Assembly: GCF_003984625.1 (NCBI RefSeq)
Contig: NZ_RWKH01000016.1
Coordinates: forward strand, 79,727-143,726
Length of the DNA stretch: 64,000 nucleotides
From: Variovorax sp. DXTD-1
GTDB taxonomy: Bacteria; Pseudomonadota; Gammaproteobacteria; Burkholderiales; Burkholderiaceae_C
Direction of reading: 5' to 3'
Positions 8,850 through 17,600 of the stretch are shown one piece after another (position 1 is the stretch's first letter; the number at the start of each line of letters is the position of its first letter). A program made the translations under genes and the position numbers. Below the pieces are notes generated by a model, which did no database searches, had not been told where the DNA came from, and worked only from the letters and a program-made list of their open reading frames with translations.

Positions 8850-9773
8850 ATGATCGACATCACTCTCGAAAATTTTCAGGCCGAACTGATCGAAGGCTCG
8901 GTCGCCACGCCGGTGCTGCTGGACATCTGGGCCGAATGGTGCGGCCCGTGCAAACAGCTCGGCCCGGTGCTCGAAAAGCTCGAAACCGAGTACGCCGGCC
9001 GCTTCACGCTGGCCAAGCTCGACGCCGACAAGGTGCCGCAGATTTCGTCGCAGCTGTCGGAGATGTTCGGCGTGCGCAGCATTCCGTTCTGCGTGATGTT
9101 CAAGGACGGCCAGCCGGTCGACGGCTTCGTCGGCGCCATTCCGGCCGACAAGATCCGCGAATTCCTGGACAAGCACGTGCCCGGCGCCGAAGAGGTCGAG
9201 GCCGCCTCCGAGGAAGCCGCGGCCCAGGAAGCGCTGGCCGAGGGCGACACCGAAGGCGCGCTCGAGCGGCTGCAGCATGCGGTGGCCACCGACCCGGCCA
9301 ACGACGATGCGCGCTTCGACTACATCAAGCTGCTGCTGCAGCAGGGCCGCATCGACGACGCCAAGGTGGCGTTTGCCCCGGTCATCGCCAAGACGACGCT
9401 GGTGCGCCGCTTCGATTCGCTGCAGCGCTGGATGGACGCCATCGATTTTGCGGCGCCGGCGGCCTCCGGAGCCGCGCCCTCATTGGCTGACTTCGACGCC
9501 AAGATCGCCGCCGGCAAGCGCGACTTCGACGCCCGTTTCGGCCGCGCCCGCCTGCTGATGGCCGAGCAGCGCTGGACCGACGCCATGGACGAACTGCTCG
9601 AGATCCTGATGCGCGACAAGAGCTGGAACGAAGAACTCGCGCGCAAGACCTACATCGCGATCCTCGATCTGATCGAGCCGCCGAAGGTGAAAGTGGCCGA
9701 CGGGCAGATTCCGCCGGACGATCCGCTGGTGGCCACGTATCGCCGCCGGCTCAGCAGCGTGGTGTTGAGTTGA
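8850..9773 (+). CDS. cnoX: Thioredoxin-fold co-chaperone with TPR-like C-terminus (CnoX/YbbN family)
   Basis: This 307-residue cytosolic protein has an N-terminal thioredoxin domain (about 1-110) with the active site WCGPC, C31 and C34. The rest is helical and TPR-like, built of repeated blocks such as [21 protein letters not shown]. CnoX proteins protect unfolding substrates under oxidative or chlorine stress and pass them to GroEL or DnaK. The E. coli protein lacks the full CxxC pair, whereas this one keeps both cysteines and may also be redox active. The ATG at 8850 fits the domain start. A strong terminator follows at 9808-9835. Confidence 0.87.
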   Translation: MIDITLENFQAELIEGSVATPVLLDIWAEWCGPCKQLGPVLEKLETEYAGRFTLAKLDADKVPQISSQLSEMFGVRSIPFCVMFKDGQPVDGFVGAIPADKIREFLDKHVPGAEEVEAASEEAAAQEALAEGDTEGALERLQHAVATDPANDDARFDYIKLLLQQGRIDDAKVAFAPVIAKTTLVRRFDSLQRWMDAIDFAAPAASGAAPSLADFDAKIAAGKRDFDARFGRARLLMAEQRWTDAMDELLEILMRDKSWNEELARKTYIAILDLIEPPKVKVADGQIPPDDPLVATYRRRLSSVVLS

Positions 9774-9780
9774 GCGAGTA

Positions 9781-9802
9781 ATTGCTCATTGCAATGAGCA
9801 AT
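9781..9802. promoter_or_regulatory. 22-bp perfect palindrome downstream of cnoX, upstream of hipB
   Basis: ATTGCTCATTG followed directly by its exact reverse complement CAATGAGCAAT gives a 22-bp perfect palindrome. It starts 7 bp after the cnoX stop and lies about 100 bp before hipB. It could be a first hairpin of a tandem terminator or an operator for the HipB repressor; the sequence alone does not decide. Confidence 0.45.
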
Positions 9803-9807
9803 TTTAT

Positions 9808-9835
9808 AAAAAAGCGACTTGGTAGTCGCTTTTTT
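9808..9835. terminator. Strong bidirectional intrinsic terminator
   Basis: AAAAAAGCGACT, loop TGGT and AGTCGCTTTTTT form a perfect 12-bp stem whose arms supply an A-tract on one side and a U-tract on the other. It ends cnoX transcription and separates it from hipBA. Confidence 0.9.
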
Positions 9836-9898
9836 ATTGCCTTGCTTGGCGTCGTATAGATATCATTACTACTCAATTCGACATAAAAGCGTACGCCA

Positions 9899-10207
9899 AT
9901 GATCCAACTCACCGAAGAACTCGAAAAAGCCCGCAAGGCGGCCAGCCTGAGCCAGGAGGCCCTGGCAACCCAAGCCGGCCTTTCGCGCATGACGGTGCAG
10001 CGCATCGAAAGCGGCCAGATCGATCCACGGCTTTCAACGCTGCTCGAAATGGCGCGCGTGCTGGGGCTCGAGCTCATGACGGTGCCCGCCGCACTGCGCC
10101 CGCAACTGGAGGACTTCGTGCGATCGGGTGGCCGGCTGCTTGGCCAGCCGGCAGGCGCAGGCGCACCGCCCTCCATTGCACAAAGCCTGGCTGACGAAGG
10201 CCGGTGA
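9899..10207 (+). CDS. hipB: HipB-like antitoxin, HTH/XRE-type regulator
   Basis: This 102-residue protein has a classic XRE helix-turn-helix at residues 10-62 (SQEALATQAGLSRMTVQRIESG). It is the likely antitoxin and autorepressor of the HipA kinase encoded downstream. The stop overlaps the hipA GTG by 4 nt, the usual hipBA coupling. The 125-bp upstream gap is AT-rich, with candidate promoter elements and a 22-bp palindrome. The C-terminal 35 residues are Gly/Ala/Pro-rich and may be disordered. I see no clear ribosome binding site. Confidence 0.88.
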   Translation: MIQLTEELEKARKAASLSQEALATQAGLSRMTVQRIESGQIDPRLSTLLEMARVLGLELMTVPAALRPQLEDFVRSGGRLLGQPAGAGAPPSIAQSLADEGR

Positions 10208-11547
10208 GCACCCGCGCCGCGTTCAACACCGGCATCCGCTACCTGCGGATGTACCTGCATGCGCCCGGCGGACAGGCACAGGCCGCGGGCGCGCGGCGCG
10301 CCATCGGCTATCTCTCGCAGTACGGCGACATTCTTCGCGTGTCGTTCGACGAGGCCTACATCGCCGATTCGGCACGCCCCACGCTCTCGTTGGCCTACCG
10401 GGGTGCCGACGAGGCCGCTACCCGGGCCATCCTGGCGTCGGCCCGCGACGCCCGGGTGTCGCGCAGCGATGGCCACTGGCCGAGCTATTTTCAGAACCTG
10501 CTGCCCGAAGGCCACAACCGTGAGCGCCTGGCCTTGCAGCGCGGCTGCAGCGCGGACGACGAATTCGAGCTCTTGGCCGCCGCCGGCCACGACCTGATGG
10601 GCGCGCTCGAGGTCGAGCCCGTGCCCACGGCCGAAGGCATTCCCGACACGGTCAGGCACTGGCACACCGCGCTGGGGCTCGACGTGCTCGAACCCGGCTT
10701 CGTCGAACTGCCGGTGGAAGACGCGGCCGCCATTCCAGGCGTGGTGACCAAGTTCTCCGCCGTGCAGGACGGCCGGCGCTACGTGGTGCGGCGCCATGGT
10801 GCGGCCGGCTCATTCATTCTCAAGCTGCCGACCACGCGCCACCCCGACCTGGTGGCCAACGAATACACCGGCTATCGCCTGTGCGGTGCGCTGGGCCTCG
10901 ACTGCGCCGAGGCCAGCGTGATCGAACGCACCGATGCCGACCTGCCCGAGCAGGTGCCGTTCGGGCAGATTCTGGCCGTGCGCCGCTTCGACCGCACGGC
11001 CGACGGCGGCCGCATCCACATGGAGGAATTCGCGCAGGTGCTGCAGTACGAGCCGCGCCAGAAGTACGGCCGCGGGCTCCACGTCGACTGGCCCGCCATG
11101 CTGCGCGTGCTGGACCGGCTGTCGCCCAACCCGGTGGCCGACGTGCGCGAATGCGTGCGGCGCATCGTGGCCTTCATCCTGCTGGGCAACAGCGACGCCC
11201 ACCTGAAGAACTGGGCATTGCGCTATCCCGACGGCGTGGCGCCGGTGCTGGCGCCGCTCTACGACCCGGTGTGCGTGGCGGCTTTCTTCGAAGACGTGCT
11301 GGCGGTCGACTACGCGGTCAACCGCGCCATCGATGCGCGCCTGCGCGCCTTCGACTGGCCAGCGCTCGAAGCGCTGCTGCGCGCGGCCGGGCTGCTGCGG
11401 CCCTCCCGGCTCATGGCCATCGCGCGCGACACCGTGCGCCAGGCACAGGCCGAATGGCCCGCGCTGCTCGACGACCCGGCCACGCCGGCCAGCGTGCGGA
11501 CCTGCGTTCGCGCACGTCTGGCAGGCGGTACGGCATTGGCGAGCTAG
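10204..11547 (+). CDS. hipA: HipA-type Ser/Thr kinase toxin
   Basis: This 447-residue protein has the HipA N-terminal subdomain (about 1-130) followed by the HipA_C kinase-like fold. Features seen are GSFILKLPT (ATP-binding lysine), the catalytic loop NSDAHLKN with D331, and the metal-binding D354 in LYDP. Well-studied HipA kinases phosphorylate glutamyl- or tryptophanyl-tRNA synthetase and induce dormancy; the target here is unknown. It starts with GTG overlapping hipB. Codon use resembles the neighbours, so recent transfer is not obvious. It is somewhat longer than the E. coli protein. Confidence 0.9.
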   Translation: MSTRAAFNTGIRYLRMYLHAPGGQAQAAGARRAIGYLSQYGDILRVSFDEAYIADSARPTLSLAYRGADEAATRAILASARDARVSRSDGHWPSYFQNLLPEGHNRERLALQRGCSADDEFELLAAAGHDLMGALEVEPVPTAEGIPDTVRHWHTALGLDVLEPGFVELPVEDAAAIPGVVTKFSAVQDGRRYVVRRHGAAGSFILKLPTTRHPDLVANEYTGYRLCGALGLDCAEASVIERTDADLPEQVPFGQILAVRRFDRTADGGRIHMEEFAQVLQYEPRQKYGRGLHVDWPAMLRVLDRLSPNPVADVRECVRRIVAFILLGNSDAHLKNWALRYPDGVAPVLAPLYDPVCVAAFFEDVLAVDYAVNRAIDARLRAFDWPALEALLRAAGLLRPSRLMAIARDTVRQAQAEWPALLDDPATPASVRTCVRARLAGGTALAS

Positions 11548-11612
11548 GCCGGCGTCGAATACGATTGCGGGCGATTCAACTTGTTGCAATTGAGAAGAAG
11601 GAAAAACCGGCC

Positions 11613-12065
11613 ATGAGTTTCCTCGCCCGCCACAGCGCACGCCTCGCGCTCCCCGTTTTAGCGACCGTCATCCTCGGGGCCGCGCTGTCCGGTTGCGGCA
11701 GCGGCATCAGCCTCGACGAACCGATCGAGGGCCCGGTGTGGCGCCTCGTGCAGCTGGGCAACGAGCCCGTGGCGCCCGGCAGCGACGCGCAGATCCAGTT
11801 CGACCGCAGCAGCGGCCGCGTCAGCGGATCGGGCGGCTGCAACCGCGTGTCGGGTTCGTTCACGCGCAGCGGCAGCACGCTGCGCATCGGCCAACTGGCC
11901 TCTACCCGCATGGCCTGCGCCGACCCGGTGCGCGGCGCCAACGAAGCGCAGTTCATCTCGGCGCTGCAGGCCGCCGCCACCTATCGGTTGGCCGGCCCGG
12001 GACGGCTCGCGTTGCTCGACGCGAGCGGGCGGACGGTGGCAACGCTGAACTCGGCCAGCCGCTGA
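11613..12065 (+). CDS. META-domain lipoprotein (HslJ-like)
   Basis: This 150-residue protein has a signal peptide ending in the lipobox ALSGC (C28). A META domain follows, with WRLVQLG near the start, SGSGGCNRVSGSF (the typical GCNR motif) and STRMACADP. HslJ-like META proteins sit in the envelope and have been linked to heat-shock or novobiocin tolerance, but their biochemical role is unclear. GAAGAAGGAAAAA precedes the ATG by a few bases. It follows hipA by 65 bp and is probably a separate unit. Confidence 0.88.
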   Translation: MSFLARHSARLALPVLATVILGAALSGCGSGISLDEPIEGPVWRLVQLGNEPVAPGSDAQIQFDRSSGRVSGSGGCNRVSGSFTRSGSTLRIGQLASTRMACADPVRGANEAQFISALQAAATYRLAGPGRLALLDASGRTVATLNSASR

Positions 12066-12187
12066 GGCCGCCCTCGAGAGGCCAATGCGGCCGCCGCCGG
12101 GCCGCCCCAAGGCGGGCCACGCCACCCCCTCGGGGGTGGCGAATTACACGCAGCGAAGCGAAGTGAAAAGCCGGGGGGCCAACTACT
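12066..12187. repeat. Intergenic palindromic repeat element, copy 2
   Basis: The gap between convergent genes holds a GC-rich structured element. It has the inverted core CCACCCCCTCGGGGGTGG, then a tail with ACACGCAGCGAAGCGAAGTG and GGGGGGCC. It shares its layout with the element at 5963-6073: a short palindrome, a CGAAGTG-type tail and a G-run next to the stop of the facing gene. It may terminate transcription from both sides. Confidence 0.5.
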
Positions 12188-13093
12188 TCAGCCGGTGAGG
12201 CGCTCCAGCGCCTCACGGTACTTGGCCGCGGTCTTCTCGATCACTTCGGCCGGCAGGCGCGGCGCGGGCGGCGTCTTGTCCCAGGGCTTGCCGTTGATCT
12301 TGGTGGCCTCGAGCCAGTCGCGCACGAATTGCTTGTCGTAGCTCGGCGGATTGGTGCCGGCGGCCAGCGCGGCCTGGTAGCCCTCGACCGGCCAGTAGCG
12401 CGAGCTGTCGGGCGTGAGCACTTCGTCCATCAGCACCAGCGTGCCGGCTTCGTCCAGGCCAAACTCGAACTTGGTGTCGGCAATGATCATTCCCTTGGTG
12501 AGAGCGATCTGCGCGGCGGTTTCGTAGATCTCGAGGCTGGTCTCGCGAATCTGCTGCGCCAGCTTGGGGCCGACGATCTCGACCACGCGGTCGTAGCTGA
12601 TGTTCTCGTCGTGCTCGCCGGCCGCGGCCTTGGCGGCGGGCGTGAAGATCGGGCGCGGCAGCTTGCTCGCGTTGGTGAGCCCTTCGGGCAGCGGCACGCC
12701 GCACACGGAGCGGCTTTCCTGGTATTCCTTCCAGCCGCTGCCGGCCAGGTAGCCGCGCACCACCGCCTCGACCGGAATCGGCGTCAGGCGCTTGACCAGC
12801 ATCGATCGGCCGGTGACCTGCGGCACTTCTTCGGCCGTGACCACGCTTTCGGGCGCCTCGCCGGTCAAATGGTTGGGGCACAGCTGGCCAAGCCGTTCGA
12901 ACCACCACAGCGCCATTTGCGTGAGGATTTCGCCCTTGCCCGGAATCGGCTCGCCCATGATCACGTCGAAGGCGCTGAGCCGGTCGCTCGCGACCATCAG
13001 GATGCGGTCTTCGCCGACGGCGTAGTTGTCGCGCACCTTGCCGCGCGCAAGCAGGGGCAGGCTCTGGATGGAGGAGGTGTGGACGGTGGTCAT
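12188..13093 (-). CDS. purC: Phosphoribosylaminoimidazole-succinocarboxamide synthase
   Basis: PurC joins CAIR and aspartate using ATP to give SAICAR, the step right after PurE. The 301-residue protein shows [30 protein letters not shown], split across the N-terminal nucleotide fold, then [28 protein letters not shown] and KFEFGLD near the end of the catalytic part. The length is typical of the longer proteobacterial/eukaryotic-like form. The start at 13093 (MTTVHTSS) is preferred to an in-frame ATG at 13156, which would add 21 residues without family character. Confidence 0.95.
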   Translation of the reverse strand: MTTVHTSSIQSLPLLARGKVRDNYAVGEDRILMVASDRLSAFDVIMGEPIPGKGEILTQMALWWFERLGQLCPNHLTGEAPESVVTAEEVPQVTGRSMLVKRLTPIPVEAVVRGYLAGSGWKEYQESRSVCGVPLPEGLTNASKLPRPIFTPAAKAAAGEHDENISYDRVVEIVGPKLAQQIRETSLEIYETAAQIALTKGMIIADTKFEFGLDEAGTLVLMDEVLTPDSSRYWPVEGYQAALAAGTNPPSYDKQFVRDWLEATKINGKPWDKTPPAPRLPAEVIEKTAAKYREALERLTG

Positions 13094-13144
13094 GGGGCGA
13101 TGCTGTGCGGAAACGGGTGACGGGGAAACCGGATTGTGCGCGCA

Positions 13145-13169
13145 GAAAAAAGCCACCGCGAACGGTGGC
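13145..13169 (-). terminator. Intrinsic terminator of the aldolase gene
   Basis: On the minus strand GCCACCG, tetraloop TTCG and CGGTGGC are followed by TTTTTT. The hairpin lies 30 bp past the fba stop and before purC, so purC is expected to have its own promoter in the next 50 bp. Confidence 0.9.
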
Positions 13170-13199
13170 CTGCGAATCGCGGAAAAACTTTCTTCTTCT

Positions 13200-14264
13200 T
13201 CAGACCACTTCTTGCGCGAGCTCGCCCTTGGCGTACTTGGCGGCGACCACTTGCAGCGTCTCGCCCTTGATCTTGGCGCCCTGGCCTTCGCAGCCGAACT
13301 CGATGTAGCGCTGCTTGCAGATCTGCTTGGCGGCTTCGCGCGCGGGCTTGAGCCATTCGCGGGCGTCGAACTTATCGGGGTTCTCGGCCAGGAACTTGCG
13401 CACCGCGCCGGTCATGGCCAGCCGGATGTCGGTGTCGATGTTGATCTTGCGCACGCCGTGCTTGATGGCTTCCTGGATTTCCTTCACAGGCACGCCGTAG
13501 GTTTCCTTCATGTTGCCGCCGTACTGGCGAATGATGGCCAGCAGCTCCTGCGGCACGCTCGACGAGCCGTGCATCACCAGGTGGGTGTTGGGAATGCGGC
13601 GGTGGATTTCCTTGATGCGGTCGATCGCCAGGATGTCACCGGTGGGCTCGCGCGTGAACTTGTAGGCGCCGTGGCTGGTGCCGATGGCGATGGCCAGCGC
13701 GTCGATCTGGGTGCGCTTGACGAAGTCGGCGGCCTGCTCGGGATCGGTGAGCAGCTGTTCGCGCGTCATGGTGTCGTCGGTGCCGTGGCCGTCTTCCTTG
13801 TCGCCCTTCATGGTTTCGAGCGAGCCCAGGCAGCCGAGCTCGCCTTCGACGGTCACACCCAGGCGGTGGGCCATGTCCGACACCTTCTTGGTGACGTCCA
13901 CGTTGTAGTCGTAGCTGGCAATGGTCTTGCCGTCGGCTTCCAGCGAGCCGTCCATCATCACCGAGCTGAAGCCCAGGTCGATGGCGCCCTTGCAGACGTC
14001 GGGGCTCTGGCCGTGGTCCTGGTGCATCACCAGCGGAATGTTCGGGTACTGCTCGATCGCGGCCTGGATCAGGTGCTTGATGAAGGCTTCACCGGCGTAT
14101 TTGCGGGCACCGGCGCTGGCTTGCAGGATGACGGGCGCGCCGGTTTCCTTGGCGGCCTCCATCACGGCTTGGACCTGTTCGAGGTTGTTGACGTTGAAGG
14201 CCGGAATGCCGTAGCCGTTGGCGGCTGCGTGGTCCAGCAGTTCGCGCATCGAGACGAGTGCCAT
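13200..14264 (-). CDS. fba: Class II fructose-1,6-bisphosphate aldolase
   Basis: This 354-residue Zn-dependent aldolase interconverts fructose-1,6-bisphosphate with DHAP and glyceraldehyde-3-phosphate. Zinc and substrate motifs are [38 protein letters not shown] and INIDTDIR. The [12 protein letters not shown] loop and overall size match the proteobacterial CbbA-type enzyme. It is part of a glycolytic neighbourhood with pyruvate kinase and phosphoglycerate kinase. The ATG at 14264 fits ([14 protein letters not shown]). Confidence 0.96.
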   Translation of the reverse strand: MALVSMRELLDHAAANGYGIPAFNVNNLEQVQAVMEAAKETGAPVILQASAGARKYAGEAFIKHLIQAAIEQYPNIPLVMHQDHGQSPDVCKGAIDLGFSSVMMDGSLEADGKTIASYDYNVDVTKKVSDMAHRLGVTVEGELGCLGSLETMKGDKEDGHGTDDTMTREQLLTDPEQAADFVKRTQIDALAIAIGTSHGAYKFTREPTGDILAIDRIKEIHRRIPNTHLVMHGSSSVPQELLAIIRQYGGNMKETYGVPVKEIQEAIKHGVRKINIDTDIRLAMTGAVRKFLAENPDKFDAREWLKPAREAAKQICKQRYIEFGCEGQGAKIKGETLQVVAAKYAKGELAQEVV

Positions 14265-14399
14265 GGGAAATACCTCGCGGAAATAGGGGGAAAAGAAGGC
14301 GGAAAGACAGGAGAAAACTGCCGCAATTCTATCGAGCCCCCTTGTGGGACGGCACTGACAGGTACCTCAGGGGAACGGGCCGGGCTGCGGCGCGCGCCC

Positions 14400-14909
14400 C
14401 TAGATCGGCAGTTGCGTGGTTGACAGCACCTGCTTGAGCACCACGAAAGTCCGGATCTGCCGCACGCCCGGCAGGTACAGCAGCTGCTCCGCATGCAGCC
14501 GGTTGAAACTGTCGTTGTCGCGCGTGCGCACGAGCATGAAGTAGTCGAACTCGCCCGTGACCACGTGGCATTCGAGGCAGCCCGACACCTTTTGCGCGGC
14601 CTTTTCGAAGTCGGCGAAGGAGTCGGGCGTGGAGCGGTCGAGCACCACGCCGATCATCACCAGCATGCCGAGCTCGAGCGCGTCGGCATCGAGCAGCGCC
14701 ACGATGCCCTTGATGAGCCCCGCGGCCTTGAGGCGTTCCACGCGGCGCAGGCAAGCCGGCGCGCTGAGGTTGACCTTGGCGGCCAGCGCCACGTTCGACA
14801 CCGAGGCGTCACGCTGAAGGGCCCGAAGAATCGCGCGATCGGTGCGGTCGAGCTCTGCGGCAGGCTCGGTCGCCCGTGCCGGCGCGGCATGCAACTTTGT
14901 TGTGCTCAT
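14400..14909 (-). CDS. acdR: Lrp/AsnC-family regulator, probable AcdR
   Basis: This 169-residue regulator has an AsnC-type helix-turn-helix at about residues 20-70 (LDRTDRAILRALQRD, then VNLSAPACLRRVERL). The RAM ligand domain follows, with CLECHVVTGEFDYFMLVR. It is divergent from acdS across 135 bp, the arrangement seen for AcdR, the Lrp-like activator of ACC deaminase genes. An N-terminal extension of about 19 residues precedes the domain. The acdR name is inferred from position plus family. Confidence 0.85.
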   Translation of the reverse strand: MSTTKLHAAPARATEPAAELDRTDRAILRALQRDASVSNVALAAKVNLSAPACLRRVERLKAAGLIKGIVALLDADALELGMLVMIGVVLDRSTPDSFADFEKAAQKVSGCLECHVVTGEFDYFMLVRTRDNDSFNRLHAEQLLYLPGVRQIRTFVVLKQVLSTTQLPI

Positions 14910-14933
14910 CCTTGTCCTGGCGAATCAAAAATC

Positions 14934-14946
14934 TCAGATTCCCTGA
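14934..14946. promoter_or_regulatory. Small dyad in the acdR-acdS divergent promoter region
   Basis: TCAG, spacer ATTCC and CTGA form a short inverted repeat flanked by A/T-rich tracts (CAAAAATC on the left, CTTTTTTTG on the right). The flanks themselves are roughly complementary. A degenerate AT-flanked dyad is what an Lrp box looks like, so this is the best candidate site for the neighbouring regulator. Confidence 0.35.
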
Positions 14947-15044
14947 TCTTCTCTTTTTTTGCGCCGCAATTCCACTGAAGTTTGCAAGCACGTTTCGGCG
15001 GCTTCTTCCTACCATCGATGCATCCTTTTTCTGGAGCAGCACCG

Positions 15045-16061
15045 ATGAACCTCAAGAAATTTCCCCGCCACGCACTCACCTTCGGCCCCACGCCGATTCA
15101 CCCGCTCAAGCGCCTGAGCGCCCACTTGGGCGGCGAGGTCGAGCTCTACGCCAAGCGCGAGGACTGCAACAGCGGCCTGGCCTTCGGCGGCAACAAGACG
15201 CGCAAGCTCGAGTACCTGATTCCCGAGGCGCTCGAAGGCGGGTACGACACGCTGGTGTCGATCGGCGGCATCCAATCGAACCAGACACGGCAAGTGGCGG
15301 CCGTGGCCGCGCACCTCGGCCTGAAGTGCGTGCTGGTGCAGGAGAACTGGGTCAACTATTCCGACGCGGTGTACGACCGGGTCGGCAACATCGAGATGTC
15401 ACGCATCATGGGTGCCGACGTGCGGCTCGACGCCGCGGGCTTCGACATCGGCATTCGCAAGAGCTGGGAAGAGGCCATGAACGACGTCCGCAAGGGCGGC
15501 GGCAAGCCCTTTCCGATTCCGGCCGGGTGCTCGGAGCATCCGCGCGGCGGCCTGGGATTCGTGGGCTTCGCTGAAGAAGTGCGGCAGCAGGAAGCCGAGC
15601 TGGGCTTCAAGTTCGACTACATCGTGACCTGCTCGGTCACGGGCAGCACGCAGGCCGGCATGGTGGTGGGCTTTGCAGCCGACGGTCGCGCCGACCGCGT
15701 GATCGGCATCGACGCCTCGGCCAAGCCGCAGCAGACCTTCGAGCAGATCGTGCGCATTGCCAAGGGCACGGCCGAGCTGGTCGAGCTGGGCCGCGACATC
15801 ACCGACAAGGACGTGGTGCTCGACCGCCGCTTCGGCGGCCCCGAATACGGGTTGCCCAACGAAGGCACGCTGGAAGCGATTCGCCTCTGCGCGCGGCTCG
15901 AAGGCATGCTGACCGACCCTGTGTACGAGGGCAAATCGATGCATGGAATGATCGAGAAGGTGCGGCTGGGCGAATTCCCGGCGGGTTCGAAGGTGCTGTA
16001 CGCGCACCTGGGCGGCGTGCCTGCGCTGAACGCTTACAGCTTCCTGTTCAGGAACGGCTGA
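15045..16061 (+). CDS. acdS: 1-aminocyclopropane-1-carboxylate (ACC) deaminase
   Basis: This PLP enzyme opens the ring of ACC, the plant ethylene precursor, to give 2-oxobutyrate and ammonia. The protein is 338 residues, the length of the characterised Pseudomonas enzyme. All positions used to separate true ACC deaminases from D-cysteine desulfhydrases are present at canonical numbers: K51 (PLP, in GGNKTRK), S78, Y294, E295 and L322. GGAG at 15033-15036 precedes the ATG by 8 nt. In plant-associated bacteria the enzyme lowers host ethylene and supplies nitrogen. It ends 6 bp from the convergent pyruvate kinase gene. Confidence 0.97.
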   Translation: MNLKKFPRHALTFGPTPIHPLKRLSAHLGGEVELYAKREDCNSGLAFGGNKTRKLEYLIPEALEGGYDTLVSIGGIQSNQTRQVAAVAAHLGLKCVLVQENWVNYSDAVYDRVGNIEMSRIMGADVRLDAAGFDIGIRKSWEEAMNDVRKGGGKPFPIPAGCSEHPRGGLGFVGFAEEVRQQEAELGFKFDYIVTCSVTGSTQAGMVVGFAADGRADRVIGIDASAKPQQTFEQIVRIAKGTAELVELGRDITDKDVVLDRRFGGPEYGLPNEGTLEAIRLCARLEGMLTDPVYEGKSMHGMIEKVRLGEFPAGSKVLYAHLGGVPALNAYSFLFRNG

Positions 16062-16067
16062 GCGGGC

Positions 16068-17516
16068 TCAGCTGGCCCTGCAGATCTTGAGCATGTTGGT
16101 GCCGCCGGGGGCACCCATCGGCTCGCCGCAGGTAATCGCGTAGACGTCGCCGGTCTGCACGATGCCGCGCTTCTTCAGATGGGCTTCGGCCTGCTCGAGC
16201 GCGGTGTCGCGGTCGCTTTCCGAATCCATCAGCAGCGGTCGCACGTTGCGGTAGAGCGCCATTCGGCGTTGCGTGGCAAGGCGCGAGGTCAGCGCGTACA
16301 TCGGAATGTGCGCGCGGTGGCGGCTCATCCACAGCGGCGTGGAGCCCGACTCGGTGAGCGCCACGATCGCCTTGGCGCCCAGGTGGTGCGCCGTGAACAG
16401 TGCGCCCATGGCAATCGACTGGTCGATGCGGCTGTAGGTCTTGCCGCTGAAGTCGGCGTCGAGCGTCTTGTCTTCGGCCGCTTCGGCGGCTTCGCAGATG
16501 CGGCTCATCTCCTGCACGGTTTCGAGCGGGTAGCGGCCCGAGGCGGTCTCGGCCGAGAGCATCACCGCGTCGGTGCCGTCGAGCACGGCGTTGGCCACGT
16601 CGCTCACCTCGGCGCGCGTGGGCACGGGGTTGGTGATCATCGACTCCATCATCTGGGTCGCGGTGATCACCACCTTGTCCATGTCGCGCGCCATGCGGAT
16701 CATTTTTTTCTGCAGCGCGGGCACGGCGGCGTTGCCGACTTCAACCGCCAGGTCGCCGCGCGCCACCATGATGCCGTCGCTCGCACGCAGGATTTCTTCC
16801 AGCTTGGGAATGGCTTCCGCGCGCTCGATCTTGGCGATGAGCCCGGGCTTGTGCCCGTACTCGGCCGCGGCCACATTGCACAGCTGGCGCGCCATTTCCA
16901 TGTCGGTGGCGTTCTTCGGGAAGCTCACCGCCACGTAGTCGGCCTGGAAGCTCATCGCGGTCTTGATGTCTTCCATGTCCTTGGCGGTGAGCGCCGGCGC
17001 CGTGAGGCCGCCGCCCTGCTTGTTGATGCCTTTGTTGTTGGAGAGCTCGCCGCCCAGCTTGACGGTGGTGTGCACCGCCTCGCCGCGCACGGCGTCGACC
17101 GTGAGCACGATGAGGCCGTCGTTCAGCAGCAGCCTGTCGCCGGGACGCACGTCGCGCGGCAGGTCCTTGTAGTCGAGGCCGACGGCATCGGCGTCGCCCG
17201 GCTCGGTGCGCGAGGCGTCCAGCACGAACTTGGCGCCCGGCTCGAGCCAGACCTTGCCCTGCGCGAACTTGCCGACGCGGATCTTGGGGCCCTGCAGGTC
17301 GGCCATGATCGCCACCTCGCGGCCGATCTTGCGCGCCGCCTCTCGCACCATGGCGGCGCGATCGATGTGGTCTTGCGCCGTGCCGTGGCTGAAATTGAGC
17401 CGCACCACGCTGACCTTGTTCAGGATCATCTGTTCCAGCAGCTCGGGCGTATTGGAAGCCGGGCCGAGCGTGGCGACGATCTTGGTGGCGTGGCGGGGAA
17501 GGCGATCCGTGATCAT
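16068..17516 (-). CDS. pyk: Pyruvate kinase
   Basis: Pyruvate kinase converts PEP and ADP to pyruvate and ATP. The 482-residue protein has KIVATLGPASN, VRLNFSHG, IMADLQGPKIRVG, the metal loop VARGDLAVEVG and the signature ITATQMMESM, plus the C-terminal allosteric domain. The start at 17516 has GGAGA upstream at good spacing; an in-frame ATG at 17531 would place that ribosome site inside the gene. The upstream gap carries the 12-bp palindrome ACTGTATACAGT (17544-17555). It lies downstream of pgk on the same strand. Confidence 0.96.
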   Translation of the reverse strand: MITDRLPRHATKIVATLGPASNTPELLEQMILNKVSVVRLNFSHGTAQDHIDRAAMVREAARKIGREVAIMADLQGPKIRVGKFAQGKVWLEPGAKFVLDASRTEPGDADAVGLDYKDLPRDVRPGDRLLLNDGLIVLTVDAVRGEAVHTTVKLGGELSNNKGINKQGGGLTAPALTAKDMEDIKTAMSFQADYVAVSFPKNATDMEMARQLCNVAAAEYGHKPGLIAKIERAEAIPKLEEILRASDGIMVARGDLAVEVGNAAVPALQKKMIRMARDMDKVVITATQMMESMITNPVPTRAEVSDVANAVLDGTDAVMLSAETASGRYPLETVQEMSRICEAAEAAEDKTLDADFSGKTYSRIDQSIAMGALFTAHHLGAKAIVALTESGSTPLWMSRHRAHIPMYALTSRLATQRRMALYRNVRPLLMDSESDRDTALEQAEAHLKKRGIVQTGDVYAITCGEPMGAPGGTNMLKICRAS

Positions 17517-17543
17517 TGAGCTTGTCTCCATTTTGTATCCGCT

Positions 17544-17555
17544 ACTGTATACAGT
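17544..17555. promoter_or_regulatory. 12-bp palindrome upstream of pyruvate kinase
   Basis: ACTGTATACAGT is a perfect palindrome 28 bp before the pyk start. TTGTCA lies 9 bp upstream of its TATACA on the minus strand, so the palindrome overlaps the probable promoter. The TGTATACA core resembles operators of FadR-subfamily GntR regulators; which protein binds here is unknown. Confidence 0.45.
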
Positions 17556-17600
17556 TTGTGTGACAACAGGAAGCGGGCACCGCGGCGCGGGCGCGAAAAA

